From NCBI RefSeq assembly GCF_001426585.1, contig NZ_LMEI01000001.1:809951-873950 (forward strand): DNA of 64,000 nt, written 5' to 3'. The notes beneath the pieces were generated by a model. That model was not told the origin of the DNA. It made no database searches and was given only the letters and a program-made list of their open reading frames with translations. This DNA comes from Streptomyces sp. Root431 (GTDB lineage: Bacteria > Actinomycetota > Actinomycetes > Streptomycetales > Streptomycetaceae). Positions 25,401 to 32,142 of this stretch are shown here, in pieces (positions within the stretch are counted from its first letter, which is position 1; each line of letters begins with the position of its first letter). A program made the position numbers and the translations under genes.

Positions 25401-26611
25401 CGCACACCGGCGCGGACGACCTGGCCGGCCGCTCCAGCGGGCGCGTGCCCCGCGCGGACGACCTGGGGGGCCGCTCCAGCGGGCGCGTGCCCCGCGCGGA
25501 CGACCTGGGGGGCCGCTCCAGCGGGCGCGTGCCGCACCCGGGCGCCGAAGACCTCGGCGGACGCTCCAGCGGACGCATGCCCTACCCCGGCGCGGACGAC
25601 CTCGGCGGCCGCTCCAGCGGACGCATGTCCTACCCGGGCGCCGAAGACCTCGGCGGACGCTCCAGCGGACGCATGCCCTACCCCGGCGCGGACGACCTCG
25701 GCGGCCGCTCCAGCGGACGCGTGACCCGTGACGGTGGCGCGGGCGAGCGGGTCGGCGACCGGCCCGGCGGACGGGGCTCCTACGGCGGGGACGGCGAGAG
25801 CGGCGACCGGGCCGGTTCCCGCGCGCGCTCCGCGGCCGGGGACGCCTTCCTGGCCGACACGCCCAGCGGGCGGCTCCCCCGGCGCGAGGGCGGGTCCCTG
25901 GACGACCGGCCGAGCAGCCGCACCCTCCGCACGGGCGACGGCGACCTCGCCGACCACCCGAGCGGACGCGTACCGCACCCTTCGAGCGAGCAGCCCGGGG
26001 CCGCCGACCAGACCAGTGGGCGGATTCCGCGGCCCACGGCCGGGGAGTCCGGCTCCGCCCGGGCGGCGGGCGCCGGACCGCTGCCGCGGCTCGTCGTCCT
26101 CGTCGACGACTTCGACGCCCTGGTCGCCCCGGCGCTCGGCGCCCCCGGCCGGCCGGCCGCCGGGTCCGTCGTGCGGGCCCTGGAGGCCGTCGCCCGGCAC
26201 GGTGAGCGGCTCGGGGTGCACCTCGTCGCGACCTCGTCCCGCCCGGACCGTACGGCCGACACGGAGCTGGCCCACGGGGCCCGGCTGCGGATCGTGCTCG
26301 ACGCGCCCCCGGTGGCCGCGGGACCGGACGTACCGGCGGCCGGGCGCGGCAGGCTCGGTCACCCGGACGGCCGCGTGACCCCCTTCCAGTCGGGCCGCGT
26401 GACCGGCCGCATCCCGCGGACGGCGACGCTCCGCCCGGTCGTCGTCCCGCTGGAGTGGGAGCGGATGGGCGACCCGCCCACCCGCCGCCCGGTCCGCGAG
26501 CTGGGCAACGGCCCGACGGACCTGGCCCTCCTCGCGAGCGCCCTGGACCGCGCGGCCCGTTCGGTCGAGGCGACGCCGATACCGCCGCTCGCGCCCGCCA
26601 CGCGCGCCTGA
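22487..26611 (+). CDS. FHA domain-FtsK/SpoIIIE-type ATPase with a large repeat insertion
   Basis: 1,374 residues from ATG 22487-22489, with GAAGGGA upstream. Residues about 1-95 resemble a ubiquitin-like YukD fold; 105-185 form an FHA domain (IRIGRS, SRAH, STNGTTLDG) that should bind phosphothreonine; 200-385 is low-complexity linker; 405-725 is a degenerate ATPase-like module; the main FtsK domain has Walker A GPAGSGRTELLRS near 756-768 and Walker B LVVLVDDFDAL near 1200-1211. Between them sit about 335 residues, mostly SGR repeats. The C-terminus (SGRVTGRIPRTATLRPVVVPLEWERMGDPPTRRP split over 1315-1350) matches Streptomyces FHA-FtsK proteins. EccC-like ATPases drive type VII secretion, but no ESX genes lie nearby, so its substrate (protein or DNA) is unknown. 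It is divergent from a Ser/Thr kinase. Confidence 0.85.
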   Translation: MQIRLTVLAPHTGHGSHGGHGAGRACDVLVTAPAGTALAAVASGLAAAVTGPDTSASGTTVLYAGGDRLDSRRCVLGEPPLVDGAVLSLQVPGPDDRLGETASARLHVVAGPDAGGVHLLHGGPIRIGRSVDADVPLDDPDVSRAHCTVIVGDDGRVTVSDLGSTNGTTLDGVPVGDRPVRLRPGSLLRLGESALRLTGTGDGPGGTETVATAPDGEGHLRVARGTAGRAGTPAPSDTPSGRAGAAGRPVDDTTHGGARGVAYDTAQHAPQDTRHDDVYADPYAAGSYDDRPASPGHARAEEPEGPHAPTDGEAHGRTRESRRQGAAPAPGRAGGKRGLGAWARRLAGGREELPAPDADPRTAPDTHAGAPVGALSGARPGPAGRDAAGGPVPVADTWPDPATVLLAALGPGPRLWERGQDHPESLVVRLGTTDRAELSGVPVTVGLREAGSLGLAGPADRLAGLARSVVAQLAALHSPSDLEIVLISADRNRSLEERRRAWGWLGWLPHVRPAHGQDCRLLLAYDREQAQARTTELTRRLDDGPLGPGWPSADRASVAEAAARHTGTATVVIVDGDPGSAALRETVARLAGAGAAAGIHLLCLAEAPSATPESPVAATYEAACVASLAFRECGAAALLSGDVATALRLVRTSGGRVAGHGTVGVVDAVSVAWADRFGRALAPLRTETAAAPHGRAAALPPTARLLDELGLARATPASLLARWASAGDGTAVLGAGPRGPLAVDLTQEGPHLLIEGPAGSGRTELLRSIAASLAAGGRPDRLGLLLVDGAGGERGEGLAACTELPHVTEHLVASDPVRMREFAQALGAELKRRAELLGDGHFADRRGARAPHAADRLIGQRSPSAAESVPQGARATVRVPDAGDLTDRPSGRTLRTGDGTIGSLPSARGSRTPDGDLGGRPSGRITYSGADELGGRSSGRTLRTGDGGLHDRPSGRTLRVGDDNDQPGGRTPHTGADDLAGRSSGRVPRADDLGGRSSGRVPRADDLGGRSSGRVPHPGAEDLGGRSSGRMPYPGADDLGGRSSGRMSYPGAEDLGGRSSGRMPYPGADDLGGRSSGRVTRDGGAGERVGDRPGGRGSYGGDGESGDRAGSRARSAAGDAFLADTPSGRLPRREGGSLDDRPSSRTLRTGDGDLADHPSGRVPHPSSEQPGAADQTSGRIPRPTAGESGSARAAGAGPLPRLVVLVDDFDALVAPALGAPGRPAAGSVVRALEAVARHGERLGVHLVATSSRPDRTADTELAHGARLRIVLDAPPVAAGPDVPAAGRGRLGHPDGRVTPFQSGRVTGRIPRTATLRPVVVPLEWERMGDPPTRRPVRELGNGPTDLALLASALDRAARSVEATPIPPLAPATRA
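25140..26040 (+). repeat. In-frame SGR repeat array within the FHA-FtsK gene
   Basis: About eighteen units built on (D/G)R(P/S)SGR occur here. The central block is nearly exact: two 42-bp units (ADDLGGRSSGRVPR) from about 25456, then alternating 48-bp units encoding PYPGADDLGGRSSGRM and PGAEDLGGRSSGRM variants to about 25725. The flanking units are more diverged. All lengths are multiples of three and the frame stays open. Confidence 0.9.
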
Positions 26612-26735
26612 CGGCACGTCACGAGGGCGTCACGATCGACCGCTTGACACGGAAGGCGGTATTGCGGGGGCTCCGTCACCCGGCGTAGACCTGTCGGCAC
26701 GGGACAGCGACGCGCACGGGAGAGACGGGGCAGCG

Positions 26736-28100
26736 ATGCGTACAACTCTTCGTCCACGCAAGGCCGCAGTGACCATCACGGCGCTCACGGCGCTCTCCGC
26801 ACTGGCCCTCGCGGCCTGCGGAGGCGACGGCGGGACGCCCGAGGACCCGGGGAAGGCCACGTCCACCCCCGGCTCCTCCCTCAAGGGCGAGAAGATCGAG
26901 GTCGCCGCCGTCTGGACGGGCCCCGAGCAGGAGAACTTCACGAAGGTCCTCAAGGAGTTCGAGAAGCGGACGGGCGCGACCGTCACGTTCGTGCCGGCCC
27001 AGGACCCGATCGTGAACTTCCTCGGGACGAAGATCGCCGGCGGCTCCCCGCCCGACGTGGCGATGCTGCCGCAGGTCGGCGCGATCCAGCAGGCCGCCGC
27101 CCAGAAGTGGCTGAAGCCGGTCGGCCCCGAGGCCGCGGCCCAGCTGGCCGCGAACTACTCGCCCGGCTGGCGGAGCCTCGGCGCGGTCGACGGCACCCAG
27201 TACGGGGTCTACTTCAAGGCCGCCAACAAATCCCTGGTCTGGTACAACACCGCGGTCTTCGAGAACGCGGGCGCGACCGAGCCGAAGACCTGGAAGGAGT
27301 TCCTCTCCACCGCCGAGACCATCTCGGCCTCCGGTGTCACCCCGGTCTCCGTCGGCGGCGCGGACGGCTGGACCCTCACCGACTGGTTCGAGAACGTCTA
27401 CCTGTCCCAGGCGGGCCCGGCCAAGTACGACCAGCTGGCGAAGCACGAGATCAAGTGGACCGACCCGTCCGTCGCCGCGGCCCTCACCACGCTCGCCGAG
27501 CTGTTCGGGAAGCCGGCGCTGCTCGCGGGCGGGACGAGCGGCGCGCTCCAGACCGAGTACCCGGTCTCGGTCACCCAGACGTTCACGGGCGGCGACCAGC
27601 CGAAGGGGGCGATGGTCTTCGAGGGCGACTTCGCGGCCGTCAACATCGCCCAGACGGAGGCGAAGATCGGCACGGACGCGAAGGCCTTCCCGTTCCCGGC
27701 GGTCGACGGCGGCATCGCTCCGGTCGTGACGGCCGGCGACGCGGCCGTCGCGCTGAAGGACACGAAGGGCGCGCAGGCGCTGCTCGCCTTCCTGGCGTCC
27801 CCGGACGCGGCGAGGATCTGGGCGGCCGAGGGCGGCTTCCTCTCCCCCAACAAGAACCTGGACCCGGCCACGTATCCGAACGACGTCCAGCGCGAGATCG
27901 CGAAGGCCCTCGTCGGCGCCGGTGACAACTTCCGCTTCGACATGTCGGACCAGATGCCGCAGTCCTTCGGCGGGACCCCGGGCAAGGGCGAGTGGAAGGC
28001 GCTGCAGGACTTCCTGAAGAACCCGAAGGACGTCGCCGGGGCCCAGGCGCGTCTGGAGGCGGACGCGGCGAAGGCGTACCGGGCCGCCGCGAAGAGCTGA
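26736..28100 (+). CDS. ABC sugar transporter substrate-binding lipoprotein
   Basis: 454 residues. Signal peptide with lipobox LALAAC (cysteine near residue 28), so it is anchored to the outer face of the membrane. The mature part is an extracellular solute-binding protein of the CUT1 type (IEVAAVWTGPEQENFTKVLKEFEKRTGATVTFV; ... KIAGGSPPDVAMLPQVGAIQQ; ... GALQTEYPVSVTQTF). Such proteins capture oligosaccharides, often glucosides, and feed them to paired permeases. It is the first gene of a three-gene importer operon; the next start is 9 bp downstream. The precise sugar is not predictable. The 124-bp upstream gap carries TTGACA at about 26644 without a convincing -10. Confidence 0.9.
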   Translation: MRTTLRPRKAAVTITALTALSALALAACGGDGGTPEDPGKATSTPGSSLKGEKIEVAAVWTGPEQENFTKVLKEFEKRTGATVTFVPAQDPIVNFLGTKIAGGSPPDVAMLPQVGAIQQAAAQKWLKPVGPEAAAQLAANYSPGWRSLGAVDGTQYGVYFKAANKSLVWYNTAVFENAGATEPKTWKEFLSTAETISASGVTPVSVGGADGWTLTDWFENVYLSQAGPAKYDQLAKHEIKWTDPSVAAALTTLAELFGKPALLAGGTSGALQTEYPVSVTQTFTGGDQPKGAMVFEGDFAAVNIAQTEAKIGTDAKAFPFPAVDGGIAPVVTAGDAAVALKDTKGAQALLAFLASPDAARIWAAEGGFLSPNKNLDPATYPNDVQREIAKALVGAGDNFRFDMSDQMPQSFGGTPGKGEWKALQDFLKNPKDVAGAQARLEADAAKAYRAAAKS

Positions 28101-28109
28101 GGCCCCGGC

Positions 28110-29483
28110 ATGCCGAGGGCCACCACCTCCCGCGCACCCGCCGAATCCACGACCAGGAACGGGAAGGGGAGCAGGAACGGGCACCGGACCAGGAACGGGC
28201 ACAGGAGCAGGACGGTCGCGGCGGGGTTCCTGCTCCCCGCCCTGCTCCTCCTCGGGGCGCTGGTCGTCTACCCGATCGGGTACTCCGTCCAGCGCTCGTT
28301 CTTCGACCGCTCCGGCTCCTCCTTCGTGGGTCTGGACAACTACCTCGCGCTCGTCACCGACGACTCGCTCCGCACCGCCGTGCGGAACAACCTGATCTGG
28401 CTGGTTCTCGCCCCCGCGGTCGCCACCGCCCTCGGTCTGGTGTTCGCCGTCCTGACCGAACGCGTCCGCTGGGGCACGGCGTTCAAGCTGGTCGTCTTCA
28501 TGCCGATGGCGATCTCGATGCTGGCGGCCGGGATCATCTTCCGGCTCGTCTACGAGCAGGACCCGGACCGGGGCGTCGCCAACGCCGTCTGGGTCGGGGT
28601 CCACGACACGTTCGCCGAGTCCTCGGGCTTCCCCCGGGCCCGGCCGCTCCCCGTGCACCCGCTCGCGGCGGCCGGCGGCGGCGCGTTCGTCACCAAGGAG
28701 GCGGTACGCGCCGGGGAGCCCGTCCGGCTCCCGCTGATCGGGGTGGCCCCCGGCCGGATGCCGAAGGAGGCCCGCCCGGCACACGAGCCCACCTCCCCCT
28801 CGGCGGACACCGTCACGGGAACGGCCTGGCTGGACTTCACCCGGGGCGGCGGCGGAAAGCCGAACGTCGTCGACCCGGCCGAACTCGGCCTCGCCGGGCT
28901 GCGGATCGAGGCCGTACGGGACGGCACGGTGGTCGCCACGGCCACGGCGGCGGCCGACGGCACCTTCACCCTGCCCGCCGACCGCGCCGACGGAGCCGTA
29001 CTCCGCCTCCCCGCGAGCAATTTCCGGGAGCAGTACAACGGCGTGGAGTGGCTGGGTCCCTCGCTCGTCACCCCAGCCGTGATCGGGGCGTACGTGTGGA
29101 TGTGGGCCGGGTTCGCGATGGTGCTGATCGGCGCCGGGCTCGCGGCCGTACCCCGCGAACTCCTGGAGGCGGCGCGGGTGGACGGGGCGAACGAGTGGCA
29201 GGTGTTCCGCCGGATCACGGTCCCGCTGCTGGCACCGGTCCTCGCGGTCGTCCTCGTCACCCTGATGATCAACGTGCTCAAGGTCTTCGACCTGGTCTTC
29301 GTCATCGCGCCGGGCTCGGCGCAGGACGACGCGAACGTGCTCGCGCTCCAGCTGTACCGCTCGTCCTTCGGCACGGACGCGGACCTCGGGGTCGGCTCGG
29401 CCATCGCCGTCGTGCTGCTCCTGCTGGTGCTGCCGGTGATGGCGGTCAACATCCGCCGCATCCGAAGGGAGACCCGCCGATGA
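28110..29483 (+). CDS. ABC sugar transporter permease 1 with an inserted soluble domain
   Basis: 457 residues, about 150 longer than normal MalF-type CUT1 permeases. After a basic N-terminus with NGHR/NGKGSR repeats come the usual first helices (TVAAGFLLPALLLLGALVVYPIGYSVQRSFFD, VRNNLIWLVLAPAVATALGLVFAVLTERV, FKLVVFMPMAISMLAAGIIFRLVYEQDP). Residues about 170-305 are a non-membrane insert (GTAWLDFTRGGGGKPNVVDPAELGLAGLRIEAVRDGTVVATATAAADGTFTLPADRADG in part) resembling a carboxypeptidase-regulatory or bacterial Ig-like beta sandwich. The permease then resumes with PAVIGAYVWMWAGFAMVLIGAGL and the EAA loop ELLEAARVDGANEWQVFRRITVPLL. The insert should face outside, next to the binding protein. The stop overlaps the next start as ATGA. 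Confidence 0.88.
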   Translation: MPRATTSRAPAESTTRNGKGSRNGHRTRNGHRSRTVAAGFLLPALLLLGALVVYPIGYSVQRSFFDRSGSSFVGLDNYLALVTDDSLRTAVRNNLIWLVLAPAVATALGLVFAVLTERVRWGTAFKLVVFMPMAISMLAAGIIFRLVYEQDPDRGVANAVWVGVHDTFAESSGFPRARPLPVHPLAAAGGGAFVTKEAVRAGEPVRLPLIGVAPGRMPKEARPAHEPTSPSADTVTGTAWLDFTRGGGGKPNVVDPAELGLAGLRIEAVRDGTVVATATAAADGTFTLPADRADGAVLRLPASNFREQYNGVEWLGPSLVTPAVIGAYVWMWAGFAMVLIGAGLAAVPRELLEAARVDGANEWQVFRRITVPLLAPVLAVVLVTLMINVLKVFDLVFVIAPGSAQDDANVLALQLYRSSFGTDADLGVGSAIAVVLLLLVLPVMAVNIRRIRRETRR

Positions 29484-30403
29484 CCGCACCCGCCGCAACC
29501 ACCCCGACCGCCCCATCCGCCCCGTCGGCTTCAGACATCTCACGCACCTCGCACGTCTCCCGCGCCTCCCGGATAGCGGCGCGCACGGCCGGCGGCGCGG
29601 TCCGCGTCTTCCTCCTCCTGGCCGGCCTGTTCTGGCTGCTCCCGACGGTCGGGCTGCTGCTCTCCTCCCTCCGCTCGCCCTCCGACATCGCGGCGAGCGG
29701 CTGGTGGGAGGTGTTCACGGCACCGGCGCGGCTGACCACCGAGAACTACACCCAGCTCCTCGCGAACGGCACGATCACCGGCTCGCTCGTCTCCACCGTC
29801 CTGATCACCGTCCCGGCCACGCTCCTCGTCCTGGTCCTCGGCTCGTTCGCCGGGTACGCCTTCGCGTGGCTGGACTTCCCGGGCCGGGACTGGTGGTTCC
29901 TGGGGGTGGTGGCCCTGCTCGTGGTCCCGGTGCAGGTCGCGCTGGTCCCGGTGTCGAAGCTCTTCGGCGCGGTGGGGCTCTTCGAGACGACGGTCGGGGT
30001 CGTCCTCTTCCACACCGCCTTCGGCCTGCCCTTCGCGATCTTCCTGCTGCGGAACTTCTTCGCGGAGATCCCGCGCGAGCTCCTGGAGGCGGCGCGGCTC
30101 GACGGGGCGGGCGAGGTGCGGCTCTTCACGCGGGTGGTGCTGCCGCTCGGCGGTCCGGCGATCGCCTCGCTGGGGATCTTCCAGTTCCTGTGGGTGTGGA
30201 ACGACATGCTGATCGCGCTGATCTTCGCGGACTCGCAGTCGCCGCCGATCACGGTGGCGCTCCAGCAGCAGGTCCGGCAGTTCGGCAACAACGTGGACGT
30301 GCTGGCGCCGGGGGCGTTCCTGTCGATGGTGGTGCCGCTCGCGGTGTTCTTCGCGTTCCAGCGGCAGTTCGCGTCCGGGGTGATGGCGGGCGCGGTGAAG
30401 TAG
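29480..30403 (+). CDS. ABC sugar transporter permease 2
   Basis: 307 residues of the MalG/CUT1 type, starting at ATG 29480-29482, which overlaps the previous stop by 4 bp (translational coupling). After a Ser/Thr-rich N-terminus of about 35 residues come six membrane segments, including VRVFLLLAGLFWLLPTVGLLLSSLRSP and ATLLVLVLGSFAGYAFAWL. The EAA loop is EIPRELLEAARLDGAGEVRLFTRVVLPL. No ATPase gene accompanies the operon; in Streptomyces such importers commonly share the ATPase MsiK encoded elsewhere, which is the likely energy source here (inference from known systems). It converges with the TetR-type gene. Confidence 0.92.
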   Translation: MTAPAATTPTAPSAPSASDISRTSHVSRASRIAARTAGGAVRVFLLLAGLFWLLPTVGLLLSSLRSPSDIAASGWWEVFTAPARLTTENYTQLLANGTITGSLVSTVLITVPATLLVLVLGSFAGYAFAWLDFPGRDWWFLGVVALLVVPVQVALVPVSKLFGAVGLFETTVGVVLFHTAFGLPFAIFLLRNFFAEIPRELLEAARLDGAGEVRLFTRVVLPLGGPAIASLGIFQFLWVWNDMLIALIFADSQSPPITVALQQQVRQFGNNVDVLAPGAFLSMVVPLAVFFAFQRQFASGVMAGAVK

Positions 30404-30404
30404 T

Positions 30405-30487
30405 CCTCCCGAGCGGCGCCTCAGGCCTCCCGGGCGGCGCCTCAGGCCTCCCGAGCGGCGCCTCAGGCCTCCCGGGCGGCCTTCAGG
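30405..30487. repeat. 21-bp tandem repeats ending in the tetR stop codon
   Basis: Four copies of CCTCCCGAGCGGCGCCTCAGG (alternating A/G at position 8) start at 30405, 30426, 30447 and 30468; the last is shortened by one base and contains the TGA of the minus-strand TetR-type gene (30483-30485). Each unit carries TCAGGCCT, that is, the same AGGCCTGA stop context on the minus strand. Confidence 0.85.
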
Positions 30488-31082
30488 CCTTGAGCGCCGC
30501 CACCGCCGCGCGCGCGAGTTCGTCCACGTACTCCGCGGGCAGCGCCGTACGGACGACGACGAGGCGCCAGTACAGCGGTCCGACGACGAGGTCGAGGGCC
30601 TTGGCGGGGTCGGCGTCCTCGGGGAGCTCGCCGCGCGCGACGGCCTCGCGGACGATCCGGGTCATGACGCCCTGCTGGCCGTCGAGGAGCGCCTCCCGGA
30701 TCGCGTCGGCGATCTCCGGCTGCCGTGCGGCCTCGACGAGCAGGTCGGGGATGACCCGTGAGGCGACCGGGTGGCGCAGGGCGTACGAGGCCATCTCCAG
30801 GAGCGCGCGGACGTCCCCGTCCAGCGAGCCCGTGGCGGGCACCGGCAGGCCCTGGGCGGCGAAGGCGCCGACGAGGTCGAGGACGAGGGAGAGCTTGGAC
30901 TTCCACCGCCGGTAGACGGCGGTCTTGCCGACGCCCGCGCGGCGCGCGATGCCCTCGATGGACATCCGGGCGAAGCCGACGGCCGCGAGCTCCTCGAAGA
31001 CGGCGGCGCGGATGGCCTCGGTCACGTCCTCGCGGAGTACGGCGGCTCCGGCGGGGGCGCGGCGGGGGGTCGGTTCGGTCAT
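30483..31082 (-). CDS. TetR family transcriptional regulator
   Basis: 199 residues from ATG 31080-31082, chosen because AGGATGG lies 5-7 bases upstream; an in-frame ATG at 31091 or GTG at 31100 is possible. The DNA-binding helix-turn-helix is clear at about 18-65: AAVFEELAAVGFARMSIEGIARRAGVGKTAVYRRWKSKLSL. The ligand domain (80-199) is of the TetR_C type, ending ALPAEYVDELARAAVAALKA. It is divergent from the ABC-2 exporter operon and convergent with the sugar importer, so the exporter operon is its most likely target, with direct repeats in the shared gap as candidate operators. Confidence 0.88.
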   Translation of the reverse strand: MTEPTPRRAPAGAAVLREDVTEAIRAAVFEELAAVGFARMSIEGIARRAGVGKTAVYRRWKSKLSLVLDLVGAFAAQGLPVPATGSLDGDVRALLEMASYALRHPVASRVIPDLLVEAARQPEIADAIREALLDGQQGVMTRIVREAVARGELPEDADPAKALDLVVGPLYWRLVVVRTALPAEYVDELARAAVAALKA

Positions 31083-31111
31083 GAACGCCATCCTAACCAA
31101 CGGCGACGTTA

Positions 31112-31171
31112 CGACGATACGGTTGCGTTCCGACGTTCGAGCGTCCTAACCTCCACGTAGCGACGATACGG
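31112..31171. promoter_or_regulatory. Candidate TetR-type operator repeats
   Basis: CGACGATACGG occurs twice in the same orientation (31112-31122 and 31161-31171) and TCCTAAC twice (31091-31097 and 31144-31150), so a block of about 50 bp seems to have been duplicated between the divergent tetR and exporter genes. These could be regulator sites. Confidence 0.45.
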
Positions 31172-31221
31172 ACCCGTTCCATCGCCGACGACACCCGCAC
31201 CCTTCGTCGAAAGCGGCCCGC

Positions 31222-32142
31222 GTGACCACGACCCTCGCCCCACCCGTACGGGAAGACCGGCACAAGACCCCGCCCGAGGACCTGCGCGCGCTCGCCCTGC
31301 GCCACGGCCTGACCGTCAGCGGGGCCCGCCCCTCGCTCCCCGTCTACGTCCGGCAGCTCTGGTCCCGCCGCGACTTCATCGCCGCCTTCGCGACCGCCCG
31401 CCTCACCGCCCAGTACAGCCAGGCCCGCCTCGGCCAGGTCTGGCAGGTGATGACCCCGCTGCTCAACGCGGCCGTGTACTACGCGATCTTCGGCGTCCTC
31501 ATGAACGCCAAGCACGGCGTCCCCGACTACGTCCCGTTCCTGCTCACCGGCATCTTCGTGTGGACCTTCACCTCCGACACGGTCCTCGCCGGCACCCGCG
31601 CGATCAGCGGCAACCTGGGCCTGGTCCGGGCCCTGCACTTCCCGCGCGCGAGCCTCCCGATCGCCCTCGCGCTCCAGCAGCTCCAGCAGCTCCTGCTCTC
31701 GCTCACCGCGCTCGGCACGATCCTCGTCGGCTGCGGCCAGTTCCCCACCTGGAGCTGGCTCCTCGCCGTCCCGGCCCTGCTCTGCCAGGCCCTCTTCAAC
31801 ACCGGCGCGGCGCTCGTCCTCGCGCGGCTCGCGGCCCGCACCCCGGACATCAGCCAGCTGATGCCGTTCGTGCTGCGCACCTGGATGTACGCCTCGGGCG
31901 TCATGTTCTCGATCCAGAACCTGGCGGGCGCCGGCCGCTTCCCGGACGCCGTGGTGCTCGCCCTCCAGTGCAACCCGGCGGCGGTCTACATCGACCTCAT
32001 GCGCTTCGCGCTGATCGAGAGCTACACGGCGGCCCAGTTGCCGCCGCACGTCTGGGCACTGGCCGCCGGCTGGGCCCTGCTGGCCTTCGCGGGCGGCTTC
32101 ATCTGGTTCTGGAAGGCGGAGGAGACGTACGGCCGTGGCTGA
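31222..32142 (+). CDS. ABC-2 type polysaccharide/teichoic acid export permease
   Basis: 306 residues, GTG start. TagG/Wzm-type membrane subunit: an N-terminal amphipathic segment (YVRQLWSRRDFIAAFATARLTAQYSQARLGQVWQVMTPLLNAAVYYAIF is the conserved entry region, about 45-95), then six membrane helices and a C-terminal WFWKAEETYGRG tail. Such permeases move undecaprenyl-linked polymers across the membrane using the partner ATPase, whose start overlaps this gene by 8 bp. The genes are followed by a GT87-type glycosyltransferase, and the operon is divergent from a TetR-type regulator. The polymer exported is not known; wall teichoic acid or a related glycopolymer is most likely. Confidence 0.9.
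   Translation: MTTTLAPPVREDRHKTPPEDLRALALRHGLTVSGARPSLPVYVRQLWSRRDFIAAFATARLTAQYSQARLGQVWQVMTPLLNAAVYYAIFGVLMNAKHGVPDYVPFLLTGIFVWTFTSDTVLAGTRAISGNLGLVRALHFPRASLPIALALQQLQQLLLSLTALGTILVGCGQFPTWSWLLAVPALLCQALFNTGAALVLARLAARTPDISQLMPFVLRTWMYASGVMFSIQNLAGAGRFPDAVVLALQCNPAAVYIDLMRFALIESYTAAQLPPHVWALAAGWALLAFAGGFIWFWKAEETYGRG

Noticed and set aside
25456..25725. CRISPR-like or mobile-element repeats in the FHA-FtsK gene
   Set aside because: Unit lengths are multiples of three, the frame stays open and flanking units grade into diverged coding repeats, so this is protein-repeat expansion.
22433..26617. Open frame of 1,394 codons opposite the FHA-FtsK gene
   Set aside because: Arg/Gly/Ala-rich shadow sequence without domains; the plus strand carries FHA and Walker motifs.
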